From positions 434,001-498,000 of the forward strand of contig JACKDF010000002.1 of NCBI GenBank assembly GCA_020633655.1: a DNA stretch of 64,000 nucleotides, read 5' to 3'. Position 1 is the stretch's first letter; the number at the start of each line of letters is the position of its first letter. The notes under the pieces are model-generated. The model saw nothing but the letters and a program-made list of their open reading frames with translations. It was not told where the DNA came from and did not search any database. The translations under genes were made by a program, and so were the position numbers. This DNA comes from Deferribacteres bacterium. GTDB lineage: Bacteria > Zhuqueibacterota > Zhuqueibacteria > Zhuqueibacterales > Geothermadaptataceae. Shown here in pieces: positions 28,544 to 37,439 of this stretch.

Positions 28544-29080
28544 ATGCTCGAATTTTACCTACCTGACCCTCGGTCAAAAATCAAACGCAAACTTAGATAT
28601 TTGCATCCTCAACGTTCATTGTGGAAAGAACGGCAACAAAAGCATTTGAATTATATTAAAGCAACCCGTGCCATGCTTTTTTGGTCTTTCATTCTTTTTG
28701 CTTTGAGCATTGGCAAATTTATTCCCTTATATATTGCTGTGCCCCAAAAATTTGAAGGATTGCAAATTTTAACTGTCACAGTTTGTGGTAGTGAACTGAT
28801 TCTCAATAATTCGAATCGAATAAAAATTTGGATCGATCGACAGGTAAATATTTCTTCAACAGATAAACTCATTCGTTTTGATCAGATCGATAAATTTTTC
28901 GCAGAACAAACAATGAATCGTTCACGAGATGGAATCAGTCTGTATATTGATAAAAATGTTACAATGGATAAGATAATTCCAATCATCAAACTTGCACAAA
29001 AGTATGGCTTAAATAATATTGCATTCGTGACAAAATCATGTGTTATTCCTTCTTATAAATTGAAAGAACAAACGAGATAA
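28544..29080 (+). CDS. Single-pass membrane protein with ExbD/TolR-like periplasmic domain
   Basis: 178 residues from the ATG at 28544; the frame extends two codons to a GTG at 28538. A basic cytoplasmic N-terminus (KIKRKLRYLHPQRSLWKERQQKH) leads to one transmembrane helix (about residues 43-63). A small alpha/beta domain follows whose end, SLYIDKNVTMDKIIPIIKLA then GLNNIAFVTK, resembles the DK-x-V-x-Y-x-x-V...A...G...V..VT motif of ExbD/TolR. The ion-channel Asp of the ExbD helix is not evident, and no exbB/tolQ gene is nearby. Assignment is tentative. Confidence 0.5.
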   Translation: MLEFYLPDPRSKIKRKLRYLHPQRSLWKERQQKHLNYIKATRAMLFWSFILFALSIGKFIPLYIAVPQKFEGLQILTVTVCGSELILNNSNRIKIWIDRQVNISSTDKLIRFDQIDKFFAEQTMNRSRDGISLYIDKNVTMDKIIPIIKLAQKYGLNNIAFVTKSCVIPSYKLKEQTR

Positions 29081-29132
29081 GGTGATTTCTCTAGAATCTA
29101 AAACTTAAAAGTGTTATAGGCTTGCAGATACA

Positions 29133-29678
29133 ATGAAAAAAGTACTCGTCCCCATCGCTAACGGTTCGGAAGAAATTGAAGCAGTCACCATTATCGACAT
29201 GCTGCGCAGGGCGCAGGCACAGGTGACTGTTGCCAGTGTGCATGCACATAAGGAAATTACAGCAGCGCGGGGCACGCACATCGTCGCTGATGCCTTGCTC
29301 GAAGAGTGTGTCTATGTCGACTATGATTTAATTGCCCTACCCGGTGGAATGCCTGGAGCCGAACATTTGCGTGACTGTCCACTCCTGATCGATCGCTTGC
29401 ACAAGCAGAACCAGTCGGGAAAATTATACGCCGCCATCTGCGCATCGCCGTCGGTGGTGCTGGAAACACATGGTTTGCTGCAAGGCAAAATCGCCACCGG
29501 TTATCCCGGATTTCATCTCTCCGATGAAAGTGATTCGGAGAAACCGGTGGTGGTATCAGGAAACTGCATTACCAGCAGGGGAGTGGGAACCGCCCTTGCT
29601 TTCTCCCTTGAGCTTATCGAACTACTCTTCGGTCGAGCACTGCGCGACAAGATTGCGAAATCTGTGCTTGTACTCTAG
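29133..29678 (+). CDS. DJ-1/PfpI superfamily protein, YajL-like
   Basis: 181 residues. GSEEIEAVTIIDMLRRA gives the conserved Glu14; LYAAICASPSVVL gives the nucleophile Cys103 in the nucleophile elbow; LPGGMPGAEHLRD and the closing TSRGVGTALAFSLELIELL are typical of YajL/DJ-1. Members act as glyoxalase III or in protein and thiol protection under electrophile stress. Monocistronic. Confidence 0.9.
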   Translation: MKKVLVPIANGSEEIEAVTIIDMLRRAQAQVTVASVHAHKEITAARGTHIVADALLEECVYVDYDLIALPGGMPGAEHLRDCPLLIDRLHKQNQSGKLYAAICASPSVVLETHGLLQGKIATGYPGFHLSDESDSEKPVVVSGNCITSRGVGTALAFSLELIELLFGRALRDKIAKSVLVL

Positions 29679-29789
29679 TCCACTTGCTTTTTATCCATAG
29701 AAGTTTAATTTATTTCCCTTCCTCTGAAATCAGAATTTTCAGGAAATTCCCGTAAAAGACCACTATACGAAAGCAGTATACAGGAGAGT

Positions 29790-30884
29790 ATGGAGCGCCT
29801 GCAGAAATCGATTCATTCGAGACTCATTATTGAGCGATTGACAGCCCTCTGGGCCCTCAATGAAGCCGGATTTGGCGGACTGATGCATGCTGTGAAAAGT
29901 CCTTTTACCGGCATTCTCATTGGGGGGACGGCAGTCATGCTCATCACGCTAATAGCCTGGTTCGCGGAAAAACCATCACAGGCGATTTTGAGGGCGACGA
30001 GTATTGTCTTGCTGGTCAAATTGAGCGTTAGTCCGCACTCACCGATATCTGCCTATTTTGCTGTTGGTTTTCAAGCCATGCTCGGGGCTGTGCTCTTTAG
30101 TCTCTTGTCCAATCTGCGCATTGCGGCTCTTCTCTTCGGTTTACTGGCAATGCTCGAGTCTGCAATGCAAAAACTATTTGTGCTGACCCTCGTTTATGGA
30201 CTCTCCTTGTGGGATGCTATTGACGTCTTTTTTAATTTTATATCAGAACAGCTCGGATTTGTAAATTCTGGTTTGGAAATGCGAGCCAGTTATTGGATTA
30301 TCTCCCTTTATGTTGGTTTGCACGTTGTCGCCGGATTGGCGGTTGGCATTCTCGCCGGCCTGCTTCCGCGGGAAATCCGGACCCATCTTAATGATCCCGA
30401 TGTGCATGCCTGGCAGCAGGAAATTGCTGCATCACCGGTTTCCGCAGCACGCGCTGAACGCCGCAAAAAAACAGGTTGGCGCCGTAAACCTGTCATCACG
30501 GTATTCATTCTGCTAGCGATTGCCTCAGTTCTTATTTTTATGACCCCATCCCTGAATGGCTTGCATAAAGGGCTTTATGTGATTTTACGTGTGTTGAGTG
30601 TTCTCTTTTTGTGGTATTTTGCCATTGCGCCTTTTCTCGCAAAACTATTGCAAAAATTTTTAAGGCGTAATCAATCGCGGTACGGACAAGAAATCGAGAA
30701 TGTCATGCGTTTATTTCCGCATCTGAAGGTTTATACACGGCAAGTATGGCATGCTTCTTCCGGAAAAAAAGGGTGGCAGCGCTGGAAACAATTCATCGTT
30801 CATCTGGTCGTATTCACTTTGGTTTTCGAATATGCAACGGAGGAGAATGGAAGCCACATCGTATCACCAAAGGATATTGAATAA
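29790..30884 (+). CDS. Polytopic membrane protein of unknown function
   Basis: 364 residues with about seven hydrophobic segments, a basic cytoplasmic loop in the middle (AARAERRKKTGWRRKPV) and a basic C-terminus. No family is recognised with certainty; the SVSPHSPISAYFAVGFQAMLG and LHVVAGLAVGILAGLLPREI segments look like a transporter-type bundle. AGGAG precedes the ATG. Its end overlaps the following NTPase gene by 38 bp, so the two are coupled and probably act together. Confidence 0.6.
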   Translation: MERLQKSIHSRLIIERLTALWALNEAGFGGLMHAVKSPFTGILIGGTAVMLITLIAWFAEKPSQAILRATSIVLLVKLSVSPHSPISAYFAVGFQAMLGAVLFSLLSNLRIAALLFGLLAMLESAMQKLFVLTLVYGLSLWDAIDVFFNFISEQLGFVNSGLEMRASYWIISLYVGLHVVAGLAVGILAGLLPREIRTHLNDPDVHAWQQEIAASPVSAARAERRKKTGWRRKPVITVFILLAIASVLIFMTPSLNGLHKGLYVILRVLSVLFLWYFAIAPFLAKLLQKFLRRNQSRYGQEIENVMRLFPHLKVYTRQVWHASSGKKGWQRWKQFIVHLVVFTLVFEYATEENGSHIVSPKDIE

Positions 30885-31386
30885 AGTGAAATCCCTGTTT
30901 GATGCCAGCCAACCGGAAATTTTTATTTACAGTCAGGCCATCCGCAGTGGGAAAACCACAACCCTGCAGCACCTGCTAAATAGCCAAAAAAATGTCGCAG
31001 GTTTTCTCACGCCGGATGTCAACGGAGTACGAATGTTATATGATTTGGAAACGCACCAGTATCTGCCGTTTCAGGTACCCGGTGCTGAAGAGTGTCAGAA
31101 ACCAATCCTGCAAATCGGGCGATTCCAATTTTATGAAGAAGCATTTGCCAGAGCACGGCATACCTTGCAAAATTGTATTACACAACATGTTGATCTCCTC
31201 GTCATCGACGAGGTTGGTCCCCTGGAACTGCAGCAAAAGGGTTTTGAACCGGCGGTGAGTACGCTTATTCAAGCTCAAAGAGATGGCAAAATGAAGAGTA
31301 ATTTGTTACTTGTTGTGCGCGATGCATTGCTCGATCAAGTTGTGCAGCATTTTCAGGTTGACAATTTTCGGCGGGTGAATTTTTGA
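30847..31386 (+). CDS. THEP1-like nucleoside-triphosphatase with altered Walker A
   Basis: The ATG at 30847 has ACGGAGGAGA directly upstream and is preferred over the longer frame from 30751; it gives 179 residues. SQAIRSGKTTTLQHLL is the P-loop, where the first Gly of GxxxxGKT is replaced by Gln. LLVIDEVGPLELQQKG is the Walker B and IDE-x-GP-x-E signature of THEP1 NTPases; the late DALLDQVVQHF follows the family too. It is co-translated with the membrane protein upstream, suggesting an NTPase partner for it. Substrate unknown. Confidence 0.7.
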   Translation: MEATSYHQRILNKVKSLFDASQPEIFIYSQAIRSGKTTTLQHLLNSQKNVAGFLTPDVNGVRMLYDLETHQYLPFQVPGAEECQKPILQIGRFQFYEEAFARARHTLQNCITQHVDLLVIDEVGPLELQQKGFEPAVSTLIQAQRDGKMKSNLLLVVRDALLDQVVQHFQVDNFRRVNF

Positions 31387-31489
31387 GAATTGTCAGAGCT
31401 AGGCATCATCAGGTGACCAAATCCAGGTAGTTCTGCATCAAAAGATAAATTACTATCCCAAAATCTTATTTTAATAGTGAAAAATCCTC

Positions 31490-31714
31490 ATGAGTGAAAA
31501 ATACAAAATGGCACTTGTTGCCTGTCTGACTCTCGGTTTAGCCCCTTTTTTCCCCGAACCACATATCTTTGGTAAAGTCCGCTGGATCCTTGGCGGTGCG
31601 CATGGTATGGCACCGATCGACTGGTTTGATGCAGTTTTGCACGGCACTCCCTGGGTTGTTTTGATCTATATTGCTGTAAAAGACTTGGCCACGAAATCAG
31701 CTTCTGGTAAATAG
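31490..31714 (+). CDS. Small conserved membrane protein (74 aa)
   Basis: Two hydrophobic helices: MALVACLTLGLAPFFPEP and PWVVLIYIAVKDL. The joining GKVRWILGGAHGMAPIDWFD resembles short proteins often auto-annotated as RND transporter-associated; that label is not informative. A good ATG with short leader follows the NTPase gene by 103 bp, so it may belong to the same transcript. Function unknown. Confidence 0.55.
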   Translation: MSEKYKMALVACLTLGLAPFFPEPHIFGKVRWILGGAHGMAPIDWFDAVLHGTPWVVLIYIAVKDLATKSASGK

Positions 31715-31833
31715 CGTTTATTTGAAGAAAATCCGATTTGGGGAAGAACGGGTTTGGTCGAATAATTTCTAATTTTTGTTTCTTCAAAGCTGTTACTTCA
31801 ACAAGTCCTGGTTAAGCAAGACAATCCCTATTA

Positions 31834-31918
31834 AGCTGTTTTATTCATAAATCTCAGGATTGGGTTGGGGATATCCCCTGCCCATCGCTCACTTTGAGCA
31901 TTGTATGAATAAAGCAGG
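31834..31918 (+). repeat. Dispersed repeat, family 4, copy I
   Basis: Starts GCTGTTTTATTCAT and ends ATGAATAAAGCAGG (inverted). The core GGGGATATCCCCTGCC is followed by CTCACTTTGAGCATTG. A related copy is at 57911-57990. Confidence 0.6.
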
Positions 31919-32779
31919 TTAAAACGCAATTGTTTTAAGCGGGATGAGCGAAGAAGCAGAATATCGCAAAAATTCCTTTTGCCCATCCATCCGCGCCGTT
32001 GCTAAAATTCGAATTCCTCCCCAAAAAGGAATTTGAAGTATGGCATAAAATTCCTCATTTTTCGCTACGACATCAATTAAACCGTTCTTAATAATTCCCC
32101 CTACTAAAATTTCGAAATTTTGAATCGGCATAATTGACAGCCCTGCTTTAAGGCGACTCTGTTCAAAATTTCGGGTATTGTCATCCCATGCGGCTTCTGC
32201 TAATATTTTGAAGCGGTTATTGAGGAGTCTCAGGCCGAAACCTGAGGAAAATTCACGCCGAAATTGATAATCTTCCAAAACTGGTTCATTCAGGTCCCGA
32301 ACATGCGCTGCTATTGAGAGAAAGGGAGCCGGCTGAAATATTACTCCTGCGTCGAAACTGAAAACCCATTTGTTTTCGATAGATGATTGCAATTCAACGA
32401 TTTTGTTCGATGTGCCAATGGAAAGAACTTTCCCTCCAACAGATAATCCCAATTTGTATGATCGTATGGAACTTAACGCAGCATCATCATCTATGGGAAA
32501 CTGCTGGACGGCGAAAGCAAGATTCTTCATTGTCAAAGCAAAGTTTATCTCCTCAGGATTGCTAGCTTTAAGAAAATTGTAGTTAAAAAAAGCGCCATCG
32601 TCATTTGGAAAAATGCTTAATCCGGCAGGATTACGCATCATGGCGGTCATGCCATGCACCTCCGTGCTGAATGACAAGTACTGAAGCTCCGAAAGGGGAA
32701 AATTTTTTGTTTGCCCGGAAGATTGATTTAACCAATTAAAAAACAGGACAAAGCATAGTATTTTTTTCATTATCTTCAT
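31919..32779 (-). CDS. PorV/PorQ-like outer-membrane beta-barrel protein
   Basis: 286 residues when started at the ATG at 32779 (MKIMKKIL), five bases after the upstream stop; an upstream in-frame extension overlaps the neighbour and is rejected. Signal peptide to about SSGQ. MTAMMRNPAGLSIFPND carries the NPAGL motif of PorV/PorQ/FadL-type barrels. Alternating beta-strands follow (FALTMKNLAFAVQQFP, FSFDAGVIFQPAPFLSIAAHV, SSGFGLRLLNNRFKILAEAAW). It is the last gene of a three-gene envelope operon. A link to type IX secretion is possible but not shown. Confidence 0.65.
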   Translation of the reverse strand: MKIMKKILCFVLFFNWLNQSSGQTKNFPLSELQYLSFSTEVHGMTAMMRNPAGLSIFPNDDGAFFNYNFLKASNPEEINFALTMKNLAFAVQQFPIDDDAALSSIRSYKLGLSVGGKVLSIGTSNKIVELQSSIENKWVFSFDAGVIFQPAPFLSIAAHVRDLNEPVLEDYQFRREFSSGFGLRLLNNRFKILAEAAWDDNTRNFEQSRLKAGLSIMPIQNFEILVGGIIKNGLIDVVAKNEEFYAILQIPFWGGIRILATARMDGQKEFLRYSASSLIPLKTIAF

Positions 32780-32784
32780 CAAAT

Positions 32785-33993
32785 TTAATAAAGTCGTGTT
32801 CCAATGTGTAAATTGAAACTGCTGTAGTCGCTCTCGCCAAGGATAAAGTGAATATTGAATGAAACGCCCGCCTTCCATTTCTGACCAAAGGCCCATTCCA
32901 TTCCAATACGATTCCCAAACCCGAAACGAAAATCAGTGGATCGATCTTCTGAATTCAGCGAAGGAAAGGATGGATAATTTTTCTTCAGAGTTTTATAAAT
33001 CAAATGGGTTTCCAGAATTGGCGTTAGAATAAACTCATAGGCAGCCCCTTCCGTCGGATACAAATGTATCGGCGTGCCTATACCTGCGGTTGTAATAATA
33101 GCGGCACCGGTTGCTTCAATTTGACCGGGCACTGTGGCATCAGCAATAATATTTTTATTTAGAGCAAAGGCGCCTAAGGCCAGATTTCCTTCTAAATTCA
33201 AGGAAAAAGTTTGGGATGTTTTAAAGTTGTAGCGGTTTCTATAGCCAAAAATTCCACCAGTCGAATAATTTTCACCAAATTGTGAGGAGAGGCCGCCTTC
33301 AAACGTATCTTGCCGTTTATGCAGCAAATTTTCTTTAAGCGGTGAAAGCGTCGTGGCTGTGGCGTACTGTTGTTTTAACCCCGTTTGTTGAAATTTTACA
33401 GAGGCCCCGTATTCGATGCTTCTCAAATCTTTTTTATCAATGGAAAGCCTTCCCAGTGCGGTGATAAGCGTTAATGTGTTTCGGTCTTCGCTGTATAAAT
33501 AGCCGTCAATTTTTTTTCCTGAGGTGAGCTGGATTGTTACAGATTCACCTCGTTCCGCAAATGGCTGGGACACATATTCGACCAATCGCACGTCTTGTTT
33601 GGGCACTGTGAAACGACCTAAATCGGATTGAATCATGATCATCGTTGGGCTTTTGGCGATCAATAAACCATCGACGACTTCTCCATTTTTCAGATGGATG
33701 ACAACGTGATCGTTTAAGGGCTGATGCAGCAAGCTGTCTGCGATCCCCACGGAGTTTTGTAGCTGGTTGTAGAAAATTTTTTCTATTTCTGCCCGGCGAA
33801 TTTTAATTTCACCGAGATCATTTACCAAGGTTATCGAATCATTCGTTTCCTGAATAATTCTCCCTTGAATCGATTTACCGCTTTTCAGAAAGAGCGCAGT
33901 ATTTTGTGAAAAAAGCATGCTGGTATTACAGGTGAAAATAAGCGCTGCCAGCAGTACCAGGGTTTTACGACTATATATAATATTTTTGTTCAT
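32785..33993 (-). CDS. Outer-membrane barrel with three N-terminal small-barrel repeats
   Basis: 402 residues with a signal peptide (to about MLFSQ). Three repeats of about 50 residues follow, each LKSGK/KNGE/TSGK-x-I-x-G...LG.....I....I..I.Y: ALFLKSGKSIQGRIIQ (near 33), VVIHLKNGEVVDGLLIA (near 97) and VTIQLTSGKKIDGYLYS (near 148). They look like SH3/Sm-like small barrels. From about residue 225 the protein becomes a beta-barrel (GYRNRYNFKTSQTFSLNLEG...MEWAFGQKWKAGVSFNI) ending in an aromatic strand (LHIGTRLY). It lies between the FN3 lipoprotein and the PorV-like gene. No named family recognised. Confidence 0.6.
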   Translation of the reverse strand: MNKNIIYSRKTLVLLAALIFTCNTSMLFSQNTALFLKSGKSIQGRIIQETNDSITLVNDLGEIKIRRAEIEKIFYNQLQNSVGIADSLLHQPLNDHVVIHLKNGEVVDGLLIAKSPTMIMIQSDLGRFTVPKQDVRLVEYVSQPFAERGESVTIQLTSGKKIDGYLYSEDRNTLTLITALGRLSIDKKDLRSIEYGASVKFQQTGLKQQYATATTLSPLKENLLHKRQDTFEGGLSSQFGENYSTGGIFGYRNRYNFKTSQTFSLNLEGNLALGAFALNKNIIADATVPGQIEATGAAIITTAGIGTPIHLYPTEGAAYEFILTPILETHLIYKTLKKNYPSFPSLNSEDRSTDFRFGFGNRIGMEWAFGQKWKAGVSFNIHFILGESDYSSFNLHIGTRLY

Positions 33994-34027
33994 TTATAAA
34001 CTCCAAACAGGGTTATCGGTGTTGCAT

Positions 34028-35047
34028 TTATCGAACGAAAAAAGTCCTGATTAAGCTACGTGAATTTATGTCAGGTATTATTTTAATGTTTTTATCAACA
34101 TTGAGGCTATCTTCCTTGCTGTAAGCTGCAACCCACCAATAATAAATGGAATTGGCAGTAAAATCTGTTCCTTGATAGAGTGCCGTGGTATCGATTGATT
34201 TTGGAGACGTCCAGATGGTATCCGCCAGAGGTGATAATGCCACAAATACTTTATAAGCCTTCGCATTTTGCACTGGTTTCCAGGAGAATTGATAAGGAGA
34301 AGTGAATTCAATACGATTGCTTGGATTCGTTAACTCAGCTGAGTTCAATATCCAGTCTCCATTCGCCACACTGGGCAAACTTGATTTTAATCCGATATCA
34401 ACACTGGTTATTTTATAATAGTATGTATCACCCAGATTGACATTGCGGTCATAATAAATTCCTACACTCGTAGAATCGATAAGTGTTGTTTCGTTCACTT
34501 GAAAAGATGGATCTGTCCCTCGATATATGCGAAACATTAAAAGATCGCTCACATTGGGTGGAGCCCAGGTAATGACGAACTCAAGCTGATTTAAATTTGG
34601 GTAATTATGGCCATAAACCGTGACATTGGTGGGGCTTGCCGGTGATGATATGTTTATTGGACGGACATCGATAACCCCTGTGGGTTCGCTTTCGTTGTCA
34701 GCAAAATCAATTGCGGTGATATAGTAATAATACACGATTTCATAGGAAAGAAAGACATCGACAAACTCATTTTGTCTGGTTTCGCCGATCAGTGTAAAAG
34801 TATTTATATCCCCAACGGACCTGTAGATGAGATACTTGTCAAAATCAGGCTCAACATTTTTTGACCACCGAAAATGCGCCTGACCGTCTCCTCCACCAAT
34901 CAATGTAAAATTTGCAGGGGATTCGGGCGGCTCAATGTCTGCTGGAGCTGTGATTTTTCCACAGAACATAAACAGTGTTATGGGGCTGAGGACAAAAAGC
35001 AATTTTATTAATTTTGCAGGAAAAAATGCGTCAGCTATTATTTTCAT
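34028..35047 (-). CDS. Lipoprotein with fibronectin type III domains
   Basis: 339 residues. A lipoprotein signal ends in FMFC (lipobox Cys near residue 29). Three FN3-like domains: PPESPANFTLIGGGDGQAHF...YYYYITAID, SPASPTNVTVYG...YYYKITSVD, and a third weaker one (FSWKPVQNAKAYKVFVALSP). First gene of the minus-strand operon with the repeat-barrel and PorV-like proteins (34-bp gap). Probably a periplasmic or surface lipoprotein partner of those barrels. Confidence 0.65.
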   Translation of the reverse strand: MKIIADAFFPAKLIKLLFVLSPITLFMFCGKITAPADIEPPESPANFTLIGGGDGQAHFRWSKNVEPDFDKYLIYRSVGDINTFTLIGETRQNEFVDVFLSYEIVYYYYITAIDFADNESEPTGVIDVRPINISSPASPTNVTVYGHNYPNLNQLEFVITWAPPNVSDLLMFRIYRGTDPSFQVNETTLIDSTSVGIYYDRNVNLGDTYYYKITSVDIGLKSSLPSVANGDWILNSAELTNPSNRIEFTSPYQFSWKPVQNAKAYKVFVALSPLADTIWTSPKSIDTTALYQGTDFTANSIYYWWVAAYSKEDSLNVDKNIKIIPDINSRSLIRTFFVR

Positions 35048-35971
35048 AAATTTTTCACTTCATTCATTTTATGAATTTAAATAATTAAGATATTAGAATT
35101 GGGTGCCTGATAGATAAGTAAGAGGATTTAATGCATAACACATTAAAAATAAGGATAAGATTTATCTTTATGGAGGTTATGGCAGTAAAAGATTGATAGT
35201 GCCTGATGCTGCAATACAACACGATCAAAATTACTTATTATAGTCACGGATGCACTCTTTGCAATAGTACAAATGGTGCGAATAAATTTTATATAAACCG
35301 GCATCGAAAGTCAAGATATAATTTGAAGCTGTAGGAGGACTGGTGAATTTCAATGAACTTAATATTCTTGATTGCTGAAATATCGTTGTCGTTAATATGT
35401 TTCATAATCATGAAATTGGAGAGTACGCTACACAATGAAACGCGCCGACCAATTACTTTATTTTTCGCTTTATAAAACAAAATGTATACACACATTTATT
35501 CGAATTTTAGGAGAGGAATAAATCTTTTTTTTTTGTATTGCACACAGTAATTTGTGTAATTCTTTACTCATCAATTTTGAAATATCTGCTACTCTTTGTA
35601 ATAATACTCATGCCCCAGCTATATTTTTCTTGGATTGCTGGGCAGTAAATCTTACCCTTAAATTCAAATTAGTGTAACTAGTTCAGACAAATTCAAAGAG
35701 AAATCGTCCTTGCGCCTGCCAAAGCGGTGTCCTGAATTTATAGAAGGAAGCATATGTCTCTCTGAAGTGAGTGTAGCTTCCGCTTCGACAAGCGCAGCAT
35801 CCGCATTGGGTTGAATAGAAACAAATCAGGCTTTGATCTTTTAATAAATTATCCCCATAGATGAATAAAAACCGACCCTGCTAAGCATGTTTGAATAATT
35901 TGTTATCCCAATAAATTGTTTTGTGAGCGAATGAATACTTTGAAGAAAAAATCAAATCAAAGAGGAAAAAA
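35048..35971. promoter_or_regulatory. 924-bp intergenic region between divergent genes
   Basis: AT-rich, no credible gene; a 68-codon minus frame at 35289-35495 lacks support. A GC-richer patch near 35700-35820 contains the inverted pair GGAAGC...GCTTCC and the string GCTTCGACAAGCGC, possibly a relic of the family 1 element. AGAGGAAAA at 35961-35969 is the ribosome site of the next gene. Confidence 0.4.
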
Positions 35972-37159
35972 TTGAAAAAATTACCCTGTTTACCGCTTTT
36001 CATTACGTTTTGGCTTTTGAGTGTGCAACTGACAGTCAAAGTGATGGCTGGGACTGCCACTGAAAATGATACGTTGATTTATTTAAATATTCCAGAGCGT
36101 CCGGAAAAGGCGTTGGTTGCGTCGCAAATTGTCCCGCGAATTTCCTCACTCAGTTTGAACAACAGAGAAAAGGCAATAATTCATGAATTTATGAATGGCA
36201 ATGTCCCGTCCTTTGCGCGCAAAATGCGGCAAATCAAAATTACTCAAAAAATTGGTACGACAGATTATGAATTGCTCCTTTTTGCCCTTTGCGATTACAT
36301 CGCTATCGGCTCGGATGTAAATTATTTGTACACACCGTTGACGCCTTCTGCAGCACAATTCATCGCTGACCAGGTGCAATGCACACTCCCGACATCGCGG
36401 CTCGTCAATGTTATCTATAATGCCGCTGAACTAAAATTAAATCCACAGCCGATTCCGCCCTCGAATCAGATGACAACAGTTCCGGTTTTTCGTGATCACA
36501 CGGATTCAATTAAACAGCAAATTGCCACCCTCGGTTTTGACCGTGCTTCAGACAGCATTGTTGGGGGTAACAAAAAGGATATCATTATTTCCAACAAAAT
36601 TTACAGCACCGATCGCAGCTACGAACGGGTGGTGATTTACGGCTGGCACCGCAGCATAAACGATCCCATTCAACCGGTGTACAACGGCCACAACGCGCAA
36701 TATGCTGATTATTCCCACGGTGTTCGCCTGATTGCCAATCTCGCTTTTCTTAACGGCGATTCAGTGATGGTGACGGATCTTATGCAGGACTCCAGGCTCT
36801 CAGCGCTGGTGAGCAGTGAGGGAAGAATCAGTACGCCTTATTATCCTGCCAACAGCGTTTTTACGGGGATGAACACACCCGATTTCGATGATGAAATGGA
36901 ATTCCAACTGCATCAGAATTATCCCAATCCCTTTAATCCCACCACAATGATTTTTTATCAACTTGCGAAAGCGATGCCCGTTGATCTCAGTGTTTATAAT
37001 CTGCTTGGTCAAAAAATCGCAACGTTGGTAGCGCAACAGCAATCCGCGGGAAGTTACCACGTTGCATGGGATGCTTTCGATTTGCCCAGCGGAACCTATA
37101 TTTATAAACTTCGAACCGGGGTATTTGAGGAGAGCCGGAAGATGCTTTTAGTGCGGTAG
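35972..37159 (+). CDS. Secreted protein with T9SS C-terminal sorting domain and YGWH motif domain
   Basis: 395 residues from a TTG start with AGAGGAAAA upstream. Signal peptide to about residue 26. The middle holds a conserved-looking segment, VVIYGWHRSINDPIQP (220-235) followed by GHNAQYADYSHGVRLI (239-254), rich in His and Tyr and suggestive of an enzymatic centre. I recall this pattern from uncharacterised secreted proteins but know no function. The C-terminus (307-395) is a typical type A sorting domain: NYPNPFNPTTMIFYQL, VYNLLGQKIATL, LPSGTYIYKL and final KMLLVR. It is expected to be exported by the type IX system and cell-surface attached or released. Confidence 0.75.
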   Translation: MKKLPCLPLFITFWLLSVQLTVKVMAGTATENDTLIYLNIPERPEKALVASQIVPRISSLSLNNREKAIIHEFMNGNVPSFARKMRQIKITQKIGTTDYELLLFALCDYIAIGSDVNYLYTPLTPSAAQFIADQVQCTLPTSRLVNVIYNAAELKLNPQPIPPSNQMTTVPVFRDHTDSIKQQIATLGFDRASDSIVGGNKKDIIISNKIYSTDRSYERVVIYGWHRSINDPIQPVYNGHNAQYADYSHGVRLIANLAFLNGDSVMVTDLMQDSRLSALVSSEGRISTPYYPANSVFTGMNTPDFDDEMEFQLHQNYPNPFNPTTMIFYQLAKAMPVDLSVYNLLGQKIATLVAQQQSAGSYHVAWDAFDLPSGTYIYKLRTGVFEESRKMLLVR

Positions 37160-37198
37160 TACCTTGGCACACTTAAAATGTGAGTCGTACAACGGGTC

Positions 37199-37330
37199 AT
37201 TCCGGTTTCTGCGCTTCCCAGCGGAATACCGGAATCCTGCTGAGTTTTTCTCGCATTTTGGCCGTATTTGTATCTAAAATCTGTGATGGTACGATGGGAT
37301 GCCGGTATTGTAAAAAACGCAAACCGGCAT
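37199..37330 (-). repeat. Double-hairpin intergenic repeat, family 2, copy B (inverted)
   Basis: On the minus strand: ATGCCGGT...ACCGGCAT (37330-37299), then ATTCCGGT...ACCGGAAT (37235-37199), in the same order as copy A. The loop GCGTTTTTTACAAT nearly matches that of copy A. The element lies just downstream of the T9SS cargo gene. Confidence 0.75.
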
Positions 37331-37439
37331 AACGGTTTTGGAACCAAACTCGTAGATTAAGTTTTAAAAAAGTAATAGAATTTGATAGCGAAAGATTCAT
37401 CTGTAGCGTAAATTTTCAATTGCAAACCCCGGAGGCGAT

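Noticed and set aside
30751..30846. 32-residue extension of the THEP1-like NTPase
   Set aside because: Overlaps the membrane protein gene in another frame without a ribosome site; the ATG at 30847 has GGAGGAGA.
35289..35495. 68-codon minus-strand frame in the 924-bp gap
   Set aside because: Composition follows AT-rich non-coding sequence; no ribosome site.
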